From Eubacterium sp. (GTDB taxonomy: Bacteria; Bacillota_A; Clostridia; Lachnospirales; Lachnospiraceae): 7,220 nt of DNA. The stretch covers positions 1 through 7,220 of the forward strand of contig JAFVEX010000142.1 in NCBI GenBank assembly GCA_017475785.1. Direction: 5' to 3'. Positions 1 to 5,921 of the stretch are shown here, piece by piece (position 1 is the stretch's first letter; each line of letters begins with the position of its first letter). The position numbers and the translations under genes were made by a program. A model generated the notes under the pieces. It was given only the letters and a program-made list of their open reading frames with translations, had not been told where the DNA came from and ran no database searches.

Positions 1-340
1 AGGCGCCGGTCACGCCGTCCACACCCTCGGTGGTGCCCGCCTCGACAATGCGCTCACAGTAGCTGTTCAGGGGATTGGCAAAGGGGGTGAAATAGTCCGC
101 CGTGGAGGTCTTGAGGACCTCATAGCTCACCTCGGTCAGGGCGTTTTCACTGAAGCTGCACTTGACATCGACGGTGGCATAGGGCGTGGTCTGCACACTG
201 GTATAGGTGCCAGGGATGAAGCCGACAGAGGCGCCCTCCGCCTGAGCGGTGGGTGTGCGGAAAGCTGTGCCCGCGGCCAGGCCGACGGCGCCGGCCGCCA
301 TGCCCTTAATAAAATTGCGTCTGGAAATATTGGTGCTCAT
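1..340 (-). CDS. Tat-exported FMN-binding flavoprotein, fumarate/urocanate reductase-like (partial, N-terminal 113 residues)
   Basis: Reading the minus strand from ATG at 340, the first 113 residues are open and run off the window edge, so the C-terminal part is missing. Residues 6-12 are SRRNFIK, a twin-arginine signal, followed by a small hydrophobic Ala/Gly stretch and an AQA cleavage site near residue 34. The mature start (GTYTSVQTTPYATVDVK) and the later GVDGVTGA at 106-113 resemble an FMN_bind domain, whose usual end is D-x-VSGAT; the Thr that would carry FMN through a phosphoester lies beyond the edge. Proteins with this build are usually exported flavoproteins that reduce fumarate, urocanate or similar acceptors, with an FAD domain following. 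That FAD domain is not visible here, so the substrate is unknown. AAGGAGG at 346-352 lies 5 nt before the ATG and fixes the start. The gene is divergent from the sensor kinase. Confidence 0.78.
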   Translation of the reverse strand, partial: MSTNISRRNFIKGMAAGAVGLAAGTAFRTPTAQAEGASVGFIPGTYTSVQTTPYATVDVKCSFSENALTEVSYEVLKTSTADYFTPFANPLNSYCERIVEAGTTEGVDGVTGA

Positions 341-381
341 GTTTGCCTCCTTAAGTAAAAGTTGATTGATCTGCTGGTTCC

Positions 382-387
382 ATTTTA
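382..387 (-). promoter_or_regulatory. Possible -10 element for the flavoprotein gene
   Basis: On the minus strand this reads TAAAAT, one mismatch from TATAAT, about 40 nt before the flavoprotein ATG. The position where a -35 would fall (about 405-410) reads GCCGAC and does not resemble TTGACA. If this is the promoter, it would probably need an activator. The 10-bp tandem repeat at 391-410 covers exactly the place where such a protein would sit. Confidence 0.35.
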
Positions 388-390
388 ACA

Positions 391-410
391 CAGCATCGGA
401 CAGCGTCGGC
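391..410. repeat. Tandem 10-bp direct repeat, candidate regulator site
   Basis: CAGCATCGGA is followed directly by CAGCGTCGGC, matching at 8 of 10 positions. The repeat covers the poor -35 region of the flavoprotein promoter candidate. OmpR/PhoB-type regulators commonly bind direct repeats with a period of about one helical turn, and a regulator of that family is encoded at 2307-3014. The link is an inference; chance is not excluded for so short a repeat. Confidence 0.3.
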
Positions 411-428
411 TTAAAGTTGACCTGTTTT

Positions 429-447
429 CACTAAAGATTCGCTAAAG
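429..447. repeat. Direct repeat of CRCTAAAG with an 11-bp period, candidate OmpR-type site
   Basis: CACTAAAG (429-436) and CGCTAAAG (440-447) are spaced exactly 11 bp start to start, with a related TTAAAG at 411-416. The pair ends 14 bp before the -35 element of the kinase promoter, a usual place for an activator of the OmpR/PhoB family. It is also flanked by TGACCT (418-423) and its reverse complement AGGTCA (446-451). Binding by the window's own response regulator is inferred, not shown. Confidence 0.4.
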
Positions 448-461
448 GTCAGAAAACGGAA

Positions 462-490
462 TTGTCCTTGCAGCAGATTTGGGGTATACT
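462..490 (+). promoter_or_regulatory. Sigma-70 promoter for the sensor kinase
   Basis: TTGTCC at 462-467 and TATACT at 485-490 are separated by 17 bp. The -10 matches consensus at 5 of 6 positions and the -35 at 4 of 6. Transcription would start near 497 and give a leader of about 26 nt that contains the AGGAG ribosome site at 508-512. Confidence 0.65.
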
Positions 491-522
491 TCAGCTATGA
501 AGTCGAGAGGAGATGGTCCGGG

Positions 523-2352
523 ATGAAGCGCAATCGATGGCAGGTGCTCAGTGTCCTCGTAGTACTCCTTTTCTCAATGATGCTTGTCGGTGCCCTCTAT
601 CGGATCAATGTCAACTCTCCGAGAATGGAGCTGGCGGAGCTGGCAGAGCTGGAGAAAGTACCGGAGGGCGGCCCGTTCCTGCTGGAAGGCGGCAGGCTCA
701 CGGAGACCGCGGACGGCGAGGCCGTATATCTTCTTTCCTTTCATTATGACGGGACCGGATTTCTCTATTTCCCGAGGATGGATTCGGCGGTGATCAACGG
801 CAGCCGGCCTACGGAACGGATGTATCGCGGATATGTCGCCGAGCTGGGGGCCGATAAGACAAACAACGGAGACTACAACGTGGAAATCCATGCGGAAGGA
901 GGATCCCTGTCGCCGACATTCTGCTCCGTATATTTCGGTACCGAAAGGCAGATCTCCGACTTCATCAGCGTATCGTTGGAAGGGAACGCCTATCTGCAGG
1001 GCTTCTGCTTTGCGATTGTTTTGCTGTCATTGGTGCTCTATCTGTTTAAACCGAGCGAGAAATACCTGATCTGGCTGGCGCTGCTGGCCTTTTTCCGCGG
1101 CAGTTATTACCGATTCAATGTTCTGTTGGGAGCGCTGACCTGGATGCCGGTGTTCTCGTTTCTGAATGAGCCCACTGTGTATCTGGTTTTATTCGAGCTT
1201 CTGGCGGCTTTTTTTCAGTATCAGCTTCTGAAGAGCTTTGTCTCGGTAAAACTGGGACGGATTTCAATCATGTGGTATGCGTGCGCGGCGGTTCTCCCGG
1301 TGCTTGTTCTGCATGCGTATGCCTTTGCCGTGTCCGTTTCGAGCATCATCTTCTTCACCGTCGTGTACCTGGGCTTCCTGATCTGTTTCCTGAGGCTGCC
1401 GGATGAAGCCGTCATAGAGAAAATGCTGTTAATCACTTCCTGGGTATTCACGCTTGTTCTCAGAATGTTCGATGAGTTCTGCGAACTGGGCCTGATCCCC
1501 GTGGGGGATATCAACCTGAAGTACCGTCTCCGTGGCCTGGCATCGGTCATCTTTATTCTGGCCTTCTTTGTGGTGGTAGGAAAGCGCTTTGCGCAGAAGT
1601 TCCAGGAGGCGGATGAGCTGAATGTCCATCTGGAAGATGAGATCCGGAGAAAGGCACGGCAACAGACACTGTTTGTCAGGAGCATGCTCCACAATCTGAA
1701 AACGCCGCTGTTCTCTCTCGGCGGCTACAGCGACATGGCGCTGCACTCTATGGAGAAGGACCCCGAACGGGCAGTTACATATATGAAGAAAGCCCGCGAA
1801 AAAGCGATTTTCGCAGGCGAACTGATGGATCATATTTTCCTTGTGACACAGATGGAATCGGACATGGTGCATATGCAGTTTGCACCGGTCAATCTGAGCG
1901 CACTGCTGAAGGCGGTCTCCGAAACACCGACATCCGGACTGGAGAACCGGCAGCTGGATCTGCGCTTTGAGGTGCCGGATCAGCTCTATCTGCAGGGTGA
2001 CCAGCTCTATCTGCGGCAGGCGTTTCAGAACATCGTGGACAATGCGAGAATCAATACGCCGGACGGCGGAAGCATCAGAATCTGGACGGTACAGGAGCCT
2101 GGACGTGTGACGGTACACATCGCGGACACCGGCTACGGAATCGCCAGGGAAGATCAGGAAAAGATCTTTGACGCGTATTATTCTAACCGGCATGAGGGAC
2201 AGAAGAGCTCGGGACTCGGACTGTACATCACCGCGGAGATCGTCAAACGCCACAACGGGACGATCGGTGTGGAGAGCCGGCCGGGAGAGGGCGCTGATTT
2301 TGCGGTTCAGCTGCCCTGTGAATCCGAGACGCTGCCGTCAGAGAAAATATAA
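523..2352 (+). CDS. 7TM-type membrane sensor histidine kinase
   Basis: This 609-residue protein is a sensor kinase. A basic start and a membrane segment at about 8-27 lead to an exported domain of about 130 residues (28-155; LYFPRMDSAVINGS fits a ligand-binding beta domain like those in 7TMR-DISM receptors). A block of several hydrophobic segments follows (about 156-353), then a short charged linker (356-380), the dimerisation domain with the phospho-accepting H390 in HNLKTP, and an ATPase domain with N503/N507, DTGYGI (535-540) and GLGLYI (564-569). All catalytic motifs are intact. AGGAG at 508-512, 10 nt before the ATG, supports the start. The likely partner is the convergent response regulator, whose 3' end overlaps this gene by 46 bp. 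The signal is unknown; the divergent flavoprotein suggests a respiratory substrate, which is an inference. Confidence 0.93.
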   Translation: MKRNRWQVLSVLVVLLFSMMLVGALYRINVNSPRMELAELAELEKVPEGGPFLLEGGRLTETADGEAVYLLSFHYDGTGFLYFPRMDSAVINGSRPTERMYRGYVAELGADKTNNGDYNVEIHAEGGSLSPTFCSVYFGTERQISDFISVSLEGNAYLQGFCFAIVLLSLVLYLFKPSEKYLIWLALLAFFRGSYYRFNVLLGALTWMPVFSFLNEPTVYLVLFELLAAFFQYQLLKSFVSVKLGRISIMWYACAAVLPVLVLHAYAFAVSVSSIIFFTVVYLGFLICFLRLPDEAVIEKMLLITSWVFTLVLRMFDEFCELGLIPVGDINLKYRLRGLASVIFILAFFVVVGKRFAQKFQEADELNVHLEDEIRRKARQQTLFVRSMLHNLKTPLFSLGGYSDMALHSMEKDPERAVTYMKKAREKAIFAGELMDHIFLVTQMESDMVHMQFAPVNLSALLKAVSETPTSGLENRQLDLRFEVPDQLYLQGDQLYLRQAFQNIVDNARINTPDGGSIRIWTVQEPGRVTVHIADTGYGIAREDQEKIFDAYYSNRHEGQKSSGLGLYITAEIVKRHNGTIGVESRPGEGADFAVQLPCESETLPSEKI

Positions 2353-3014
2353 CCATCCCGCAGGTGTGTTCGGATGAAGGCCGGCTTCAGAGGATCGTCT
2401 TCGATTTTCTGCCGAAGATGACTGACGTGAACAAACAGTGCTCTGACATCGCCGATGCTCGGACGCTGCCAGACGGCCTGGTAGATCTCATCGAAGGTGA
2501 TAAACCGGCCCGGATTGCTCATGAAGTAATACAGAAGCTCATATTCGGTCGGGGACAGATTCAGCCTGGTTCCGTTCTTACGGGCGGTTCTTACAGAGGT
2601 GTCCATCTCCAACGGACCGACGCGCAGAACGGGATGTTCTGTGCGGATCATCTGGGCGCGCCGCAGATTGGCCTCAATGCGGGCGATCAGCACGGCCGGA
2701 CGAAAAGGCTTGACCAGATAGTCGTCTCCTCCCATATTCAGCGCTCTCACAATGGTTTCGTCGTCGTTGATGCAACTGATAAAGATGACGGGACAGTTGG
2801 AGAGCGTTCTCAATTCTGCGCAGAAATCAATTCCGTCGATGCCCGGCAGCTGGATATCCAGCAGAGCCAGATCAAATCGGCGCATGCGCAGAAGGGAACG
2901 CGCCTGTTCCGCACTGTGGGTGATTGTGACATTGTAGTCTTCTTTTTCCATCAGGTAAAACTGAAGAATCTCGCAGATTTCTTCATCATCTTCGACAAGC
3001 AGAATGTTAACCAC
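2307..3014 (-). CDS. OmpR/PhoB-family response regulator
   Basis: A two-domain transcription regulator of 235 residues. The receiver domain (about 1-115) has the acidic pair D9/D10, phospho-acceptor D53 in LLDIQLPGIDG, S80, Y99 and K102 in KPF, so phosphorylation should work normally. The C-terminal winged helix (about 130-222) has LNLSPTEYELLYYF and the recognition-helix region DVRALFVHVSHLRQKI, typical of PhoB/OmpR DNA binding. An in-frame GTG at 3023 overlaps the ribosome site GGGAGG (3023-3028), so it cannot be its start; GTG at 3014, 8 nt downstream of that site, is the better choice. The gene faces the sensor kinase tail to tail and shares 46 bp with it; the shared part encodes only the C-terminal tail. 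Partnership with that kinase is inferred from position. Confidence 0.93.
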   Translation of the reverse strand: MVNILLVEDDEEICEILQFYLMEKEDYNVTITHSAEQARSLLRMRRFDLALLDIQLPGIDGIDFCAELRTLSNCPVIFISCINDDETIVRALNMGGDDYLVKPFRPAVLIARIEANLRRAQMIRTEHPVLRVGPLEMDTSVRTARKNGTRLNLSPTEYELLYYFMSNPGRFITFDEIYQAVWQRPSIGDVRALFVHVSHLRQKIEDDPLKPAFIRTHLRDGYIFSDGSVSDSQGS

Positions 3015-3022
3015 AGGCGGCA

Positions 3023-3028
3023 CCTCCC
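3023..3028 (-). promoter_or_regulatory. Ribosome binding site that decides the response-regulator start
   Basis: GGGAGG on the minus strand. Its last G is the first base of an in-frame GTG, which is therefore too close to serve as start, while the GTG at 3012-3014 has an 8-nt spacing. Confidence 0.7.
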
Positions 3029-3058
3029 AGGGGAGAAGATATGTCCGAAGGATAATTC

Positions 3059-3087
3059 ATTATACGGGAATCGGCGCGTGAAATCAA
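3059..3087 (-). promoter_or_regulatory. Sigma-70 promoter for the response regulator
   Basis: On the minus strand TTGATT (3082-3087) and a perfect TATAAT (3059-3064) are separated by 17 bp; transcription should start near 3052. The regulator therefore has its own promoter and does not depend on the frnE-like operon upstream. Two copies of AAATCA (3081-3086 and 3093-3098, plus strand) overlap and flank the -35 and could be part of an operator, but the region is AT-rich and this is weak. Confidence 0.75.
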
Positions 3088-3143
3088 TTCATAAATCATG
3101 ATGAAAAGCGAGACGAAGCGCCGTCGACTTAACCGGAGGGAAG

Positions 3144-3779
3144 TTACGGAAGGGAATACGAACAATATCTTCTTTTCTCCGTCCCGACGGTCGTTTGCTC
3201 CGAGTGGCCGGAATAGAGAACGGTGTCATCGGGAAGGGTAAATATCTTCTCCATAATACTTTCTGCAAGTTCCTGACGATTGCCGCCCGGATATCGATCA
3301 TTCCCGATACTTCCCCTGAAGATCGTGTCGCCCACAAAGGCGACGTGATCTTTTTCGCTGTAATAGACGACAGAGTCCGTGGTGTGGCCGGGTGTATGAA
3401 TCACCCGGAGCCTGCAGGCACCGTTCTGCAGGCAGATACTCTCCCCGGCTCGGAGCGGCCTTACATCTTTTACCACCCGCTCCCCGATACAGAAGGACGA
3501 CAGGTTCATTTCTCCGTCCATCAGGTAGCGGTCGGCATTTTCATAAGCGTAGGCCGGAATGTGGCAGGTGTCGCGAAGTTCGTCGACAGCACCGGTGTGA
3601 TCGAAATGTCCGTGTGTCAGCAGAATAGCCTCAATTACCCATCCTTCCCGCCGAATGATGGCGAGCAGTCTCTGCGCCTCTGCCCCCGGGTCAATCACAA
3701 ATCCATGTCGGGTCTCTTCGTCGATATAGAAGAAGCAGTTCTCGGCAAAATAGCCCTTTACGGGCACACAGCGTACCAT
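3144..3779 (-). CDS. Metallo-beta-lactamase-fold hydrolase, glyoxalase II-like
   Basis: A 211-residue cytoplasmic hydrolase of the glyoxalase II-like group. The binuclear metal site is complete: H56, H58, D60 and H61 in THGHFDHTG, H132 in HTPGHT, D151 in GDT and H192 in SGH. The start (MVRCVPVKGYFAENCFF) matches the usual beta-strand opening of the family, and the length is normal. The last residues (EKRRYCSYSLP) differ from the NPF/NPY ending often seen in relatives. It lies 4 nt after the stop of the frnE-like gene with no clear ribosome site of its own, so translation is probably coupled. Members cleave thioesters such as S-lactoylglutathione or act on other substrates; Bacillota often lack glutathione, so the substrate here is open. 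No terminator is evident downstream. Confidence 0.88.
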   Translation of the reverse strand: MVRCVPVKGYFAENCFFYIDEETRHGFVIDPGAEAQRLLAIIRREGWVIEAILLTHGHFDHTGAVDELRDTCHIPAYAYENADRYLMDGEMNLSSFCIGERVVKDVRPLRAGESICLQNGACRLRVIHTPGHTTDSVVYYSEKDHVAFVGDTIFRGSIGNDRYPGGNRQELAESIMEKIFTLPDDTVLYSGHSEQTTVGTEKRRYCSYSLP

Positions 3780-3783
3780 GGCG

Positions 3784-4485
3784 TCAGGAGAGTCTGCAGC
3801 CTTCGGGGCCGCAGCTCATTCCGGAAGCCATCTGCTCTTCGGCTTCTTTCGCCATCAGCTTCAGAAGCGCTTCTCGCAGTCCTTTGGAATCAGGTGCGCC
3901 GGAAATGCTGTACTTGCCGTTGATAACAAAGAAGGGAACAGCATGTACACCGTGATAGGCAGCCTCCCGCTCATCCATGACCACGTCGTCGTGATACTTG
4001 TCGGATTTAAGCACCTCCCGCACTTCTTCCGCATCCAGGCCGCATCGCTCGGCGATCTCCTGCAGAAGTGTGTGGTCGGCAAGCTCCCTGTTTTGGGTGA
4101 AATAGGCATCAAACAGCGCCTCAATCACGCGATCGGTCAGGGCGGGATCGCCCTTGCTCTGTGCCAGCTTGGTCAGCCGATGGGCATCCATGGTGTTGGT
4201 AAAAAGCGTTGTGGCATAGTTAAAGTCGATTCCTTCGTCCCGGCCCATTCGGGAAATTGTCTCGATCTGCCGTCCGGCCGCTTCCATGCTGATGCCGTAC
4301 TTATGGGCAAAGCGGGTTTGGGTGTCGCCTTCGGCATGCAGTCCCGCAGAGGGATCAAGCTGGAAGCTCTTCATCTCGATCTCGGTTCCCTTTAATTCGG
4401 GAATCTGATCCAGCGCCTTTTTCAGGCGGGCTTCTCCGATGTAGCAGTAGGGGCAGGCATAGTCAGACCAGTAAGTAATTTTCAT
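3784..4485 (-). CDS. FrnE-type DsbA-family dithiol oxidoreductase
   Basis: A 233-residue thioredoxin-fold protein of the DsbA/FrnE family. The active site C11-P-Y-C14 lies in YWSDYACPYCYIGE near the N-terminus; the middle is the helical insertion typical of DsbA-like proteins; VPFFVINGKYSISG near residues 188-201 carries the cis-proline strand. The tail has a second cysteine pair in SCGPEGC, as in many FrnE homologues. There is no signal peptide, so it acts in the cytoplasm, probably in thiol-disulfide exchange or isomerisation. An upstream in-frame TTG at 4527 was rejected because it lies upstream of the predicted transcription start (about 4520); ATG at 4485 has AAAGGA (4496-4501) 10 nt before it and gives the family's usual MKITYWSD start. 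It heads an operon with the hydrolase and is divergent from tetR, which very likely controls it. Confidence 0.9.
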   Translation of the reverse strand: MKITYWSDYACPYCYIGEARLKKALDQIPELKGTEIEMKSFQLDPSAGLHAEGDTQTRFAHKYGISMEAAGRQIETISRMGRDEGIDFNYATTLFTNTMDAHRLTKLAQSKGDPALTDRVIEALFDAYFTQNRELADHTLLQEIAERCGLDAEEVREVLKSDKYHDDVVMDEREAAYHGVHAVPFFVINGKYSISGAPDSKGLREALLKLMAKEAEEQMASGMSCGPEGCRLS

Positions 4486-4502
4486 CAGAATGCAATCCTT
4501 TC

Positions 4503-4524
4503 CAAATAAAACATGTTCTATTTG
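4503..4524. promoter_or_regulatory. Operator O1, 22-bp palindrome at the frnE-like start site
   Basis: The half-sites CAAATAAAACA and TGTTCTATTTG are inverted repeats matching at 10 of 11 positions, with ACATGT at the centre. The predicted transcription start of the frnE-like gene (near 4520) falls inside it, so a bound TetR-type repressor would block that promoter. Its sequence recurs in O2. Confidence 0.75.
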
Positions 4525-4550
4525 CAATTATACGCAGAATATGGTATTCT
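4522..4550 (+). promoter_or_regulatory. Promoter for tetR, overlapping the frnE-like promoter
   Basis: TTGCAA (4522-4527) and TATTCT (4545-4550) are 17 bp apart, each matching consensus at 4 of 6 positions. Transcription would start near 4557, directly before operator O2. This promoter shares almost all its DNA with the stronger opposite promoter, so polymerase could use only one at a time. Confidence 0.5.
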
Positions 4551-4555
4551 GTCAA
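4527..4555 (-). promoter_or_regulatory. Perfect-consensus sigma-70 promoter for the frnE-like/hydrolase operon
   Basis: On the minus strand TTGACA (4550-4555) and TATAAT (4527-4532) both match consensus fully and are separated by the ideal 17 bp. Unrepressed activity should be very high, which fits tight control by the flanking palindromes. Confidence 0.88.
4535..4551. repeat. Central palindrome between O1 and O2
   Basis: CAGAATATGGTATTCTG is a perfect 7-bp inverted repeat around TGG. It fills the spacer of both overlapping promoters. Its AGAAYA/TRTTCT arms resemble the AGAAC/GTTCT core of O1, so it may be a weaker third operator, or a site for a different protein. Confidence 0.5.
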
Positions 4556-4557
4556 TA

Positions 4558-4579
4558 GTTTTAGAACGAGTTTTATTTC
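4558..4579. promoter_or_regulatory. Operator O2, second copy at the tetR start site
   Basis: Compared with the reverse complement of O1, this site matches at 15 of 22 positions, including TAGAAC and GTTTTATTT in the same places. It begins at the predicted tetR transcription start (near 4557) and ends just before the tetR ribosome site. O1 and O2 centres are 55 bp apart. The recurrence strengthens the view that both bind one dimeric regulator, most simply the TetR protein encoded next door. Confidence 0.65.
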
Positions 4580-4592
4580 GGAGATGACTTTT

Positions 4593-5222
4593 ATGGCGAA
4601 TAAACGCGGCCGTCCGTCCAAGGCCTCCGAGCCGTCAGACGCAAAGCAGAAGCTGATCGACACGACGGTGGAGCTGGTCAAGAAGTATGGCGCAGATGCG
4701 ATTACGGTGCGTAATGTCTGCGAAGAAGCAGGTTTATCCATCGGGACCTTCTATCACCATTTTCAGAACAAGGATGACCTCCTGATGTATTTTGTGCGGG
4801 AGGAATCCTTCGACAGTTTCGTACTGGAGACCCCGCTTGAAGATATTGCCGGACGTGTCTGTGAACTGTATATGCATCTGATCAGCCGCTATCTCACGCT
4901 GGGTGAGGAGTTCATGAAAAGCTTTTATACCACCGGGAATAAGGCGCTGTCTGCCTATATGGGGCAGGAAAACGGCTGCTTTGCCGAGGGGACCGTCATG
5001 TCCCGGTGTGAGCGAGAGCTGGTCGATGCCCGTGAACAGGGATTCCTGGAGAAGGGTGCTGACCCTCATCTGCTCAGCATGGACATCTGCACAATCGTAA
5101 AAGGCTGCGTGTTCGAGTGGGCGCTCGATGACGGAAGGATGAATATTGCGGAGAGCCTGGAGCGGATTGTCCGTGCATATCTGGAGATCTACAGAAAAGC
5201 AGGCCGGAGAAACAACGCATGA
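4593..5222 (+). CDS. TetR/AcrR-family transcription regulator
   Basis: A 209-residue regulator. The basic start MANKRGRPSK is followed by a TetR_N helix-turn-helix at about 20-65, with ITVRNVCEEAGLSIGTFYHHFQN as the recognition region and KDDLL after it. The all-helical C-terminal part (about 70-205) should bind a ligand and dimerise; it gives no clue to the inducer, though it has several cysteines. ATG at 4584 directly abuts GGAG (4580-4583) and cannot be its start; ATG at 4593 has a 9-nt spacing. It is divergent from the frnE-like operon and separated from it by two matching palindromes, so it most likely represses both that operon and itself, being released by a compound or stress the operon handles. 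The last step is inference. Confidence 0.9.
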   Translation: MANKRGRPSKASEPSDAKQKLIDTTVELVKKYGADAITVRNVCEEAGLSIGTFYHHFQNKDDLLMYFVREESFDSFVLETPLEDIAGRVCELYMHLISRYLTLGEEFMKSFYTTGNKALSAYMGQENGCFAEGTVMSRCERELVDAREQGFLEKGADPHLLSMDICTIVKGCVFEWALDDGRMNIAESLERIVRAYLEIYRKAGRRNNA

Positions 5223-5380
5223 CATGGAATCCAATGGAATAGTCTCTGGGCATGGATGCAACTTTCGGTATTGACGCGGCAGCTCATGCAGCAGAATATG
5301 CCCTGAGCTGATCCTTGTCTCTTCGGAATCGTATATTCAAAACTTGAAATCTATAAGAGAAAACAGGCTGCCTTACCGTT

Positions 5381-5410
5381 TGCAGCTGCAGTGGTCAACT
5401 GCCGGTTGAC
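5381..5410. repeat. Cluster of overlapping inverted repeats
   Basis: TGCAGCTGCA (5381-5390) is self-complementary. Next to it GCAGT/ACTGC (5388-5392 with 5398-5402) and GTCAAC/GTTGAC (5394-5399 with 5405-5410) can each form a hairpin, but not both at once. No T tract follows, so a simple terminator is unlikely. Role unknown; it may mark an operator or processing site. Confidence 0.35.
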
Positions 5411-5444
5411 AGAATGAACGCCTCTTTTAGTTCACAAAACTCCA

Positions 5445-5473
5445 TTGATTTTTCCGATCATTGTGCTTATAAT
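5445..5473 (+). promoter_or_regulatory. Sigma-70 promoter for the toxin-antitoxin operon
   Basis: TTGATT (5445-5450) and a perfect TATAAT (5468-5473) are separated by 17 bp; transcription should start near 5480, 22 nt before the toxin ATG. The -35 is the same hexamer as at the response-regulator promoter. Confidence 0.75.
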
Positions 5474-5501
5474 AAAGATAACAAGATATGGAGAAACAGA
5501 T

Positions 5502-5921
5502 ATGGGTGCAGAAACTACCGTTACATTTGTCCTTGGCGGTCAGATCTTTGAGTATGACAGTGAAAAAGAAGCCATCAATCTCAAGAAGCATGGAATCTCA
5601 TTTCGTACGGCAGCTCGTGTCTTTTTTGATGAAGACTACATTGAGGAAGCAGATTTTGGTCACAGCGACGATGAACAACGGTATAATGTGATTGGCGATA
5701 CTTCTGCAGGTAATATCTTTCGAGCTCAAGAAGAACGTGGTCTTGCCACTATTGGAAGGGTCGATCGTTTTGTAGGCGATATAAATGACATTCTTTATGT
5801 CGTATACACAGAGAGAACCAGGAAAGAAGAGAGCGGTAAACTATTAGATATTATCAGGATTATTTCCGCAAGACTTGCCAACAATTTTGAAAGGGGGCTA
5901 TACTTTGGTCAATATCTCTAA
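5502..5921 (+). CDS. brnT: BrnT-family ribonuclease toxin, long form
   Basis: A 139-residue protein with the BrnT pattern: FEYDSEKEAINLKKHGISFRTAARVF (16-41), DDEQRYNVIG (56-65), ILYVVYTER (97-105) and IRIISARLANNFERGLY (118-134). BrnT is a RelE-fold, translation-inhibiting ribonuclease; the conserved IRIISAR segment is present, so activity is plausible. Typical BrnT proteins are near 90-100 residues; here about 28 extra residues (66-93) lie between the two central strands, and the N-terminus is about 10 longer. ATG at 5502 was chosen because GGAG (5490-5493) lies 8 nt before it; a longer reading from 5445 would begin on the promoter. The antitoxin gene follows with a 17-nt overlap. Composition is AT-richer than the neighbouring genes, suggesting transfer. 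Confidence 0.85.
   Translation: MGAETTVTFVLGGQIFEYDSEKEAINLKKHGISFRTAARVFFDEDYIEEADFGHSDDEQRYNVIGDTSAGNIFRAQEERGLATIGRVDRFVGDINDILYVVYTERTRKEESGKLLDIIRIISARLANNFERGLYFGQYL
5891..5897 (+). promoter_or_regulatory. Ribosome binding site for the antitoxin, inside the toxin gene
   Basis: AAGGGGG lies in the 3' end of the toxin frame and is 7 nt before TTG at 5905. It is the main evidence for a TTG start and helps explain how antitoxin synthesis keeps up with toxin. Confidence 0.6.

Larger units (their letters stand above)
5223..5501. other. Non-coding gap between tetR and the toxin gene
   Basis: No convincing gene is seen here. It holds a short open frame of 19 codons (5252-5311, no good ribosome site), a GC-rich cluster of alternative hairpins at 5381-5410, and the toxin promoter at its right end. 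No classical terminator with a T tract follows tetR. The sequence becomes AT-richer to the right, toward the toxin-antitoxin cassette. Confidence 0.5.

Noticed and set aside
1429..2253. 274-codon open frame on the minus strand inside the kinase gene
   Set aside because: It is antisense to the catalytic domain of the kinase and shows no domain pattern; a GC-driven shadow frame.
2376..2390. TGAAG/CTTCA hairpin as a terminator for the kinase
   Set aside because: It lies inside the response-regulator coding region, has a mismatched core, and no T tract follows.
2364..3101. Long open frame of 245 codons on the plus strand opposite the response regulator
   Set aside because: It is antisense to an intact response regulator with all receiver and DNA-binding motifs, has no ribosome site, and resembles no known protein.
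3105..3130. GACG/CGTC hairpin after the metallo-hydrolase as a terminator
   Set aside because: The stem is only 4 bp and no T tract directly follows it.
5271..5299. TTGACG at 5271 as a -35 element
   Set aside because: The hexamer 17 bp downstream (GAATAT) is a poor -10, and the better promoter for the toxin lies at 5445-5473.
5252..5311. 19-codon open frame after tetR
   Set aside because: It starts with ATG but has no ribosome site and no recognisable content; it may be chance.
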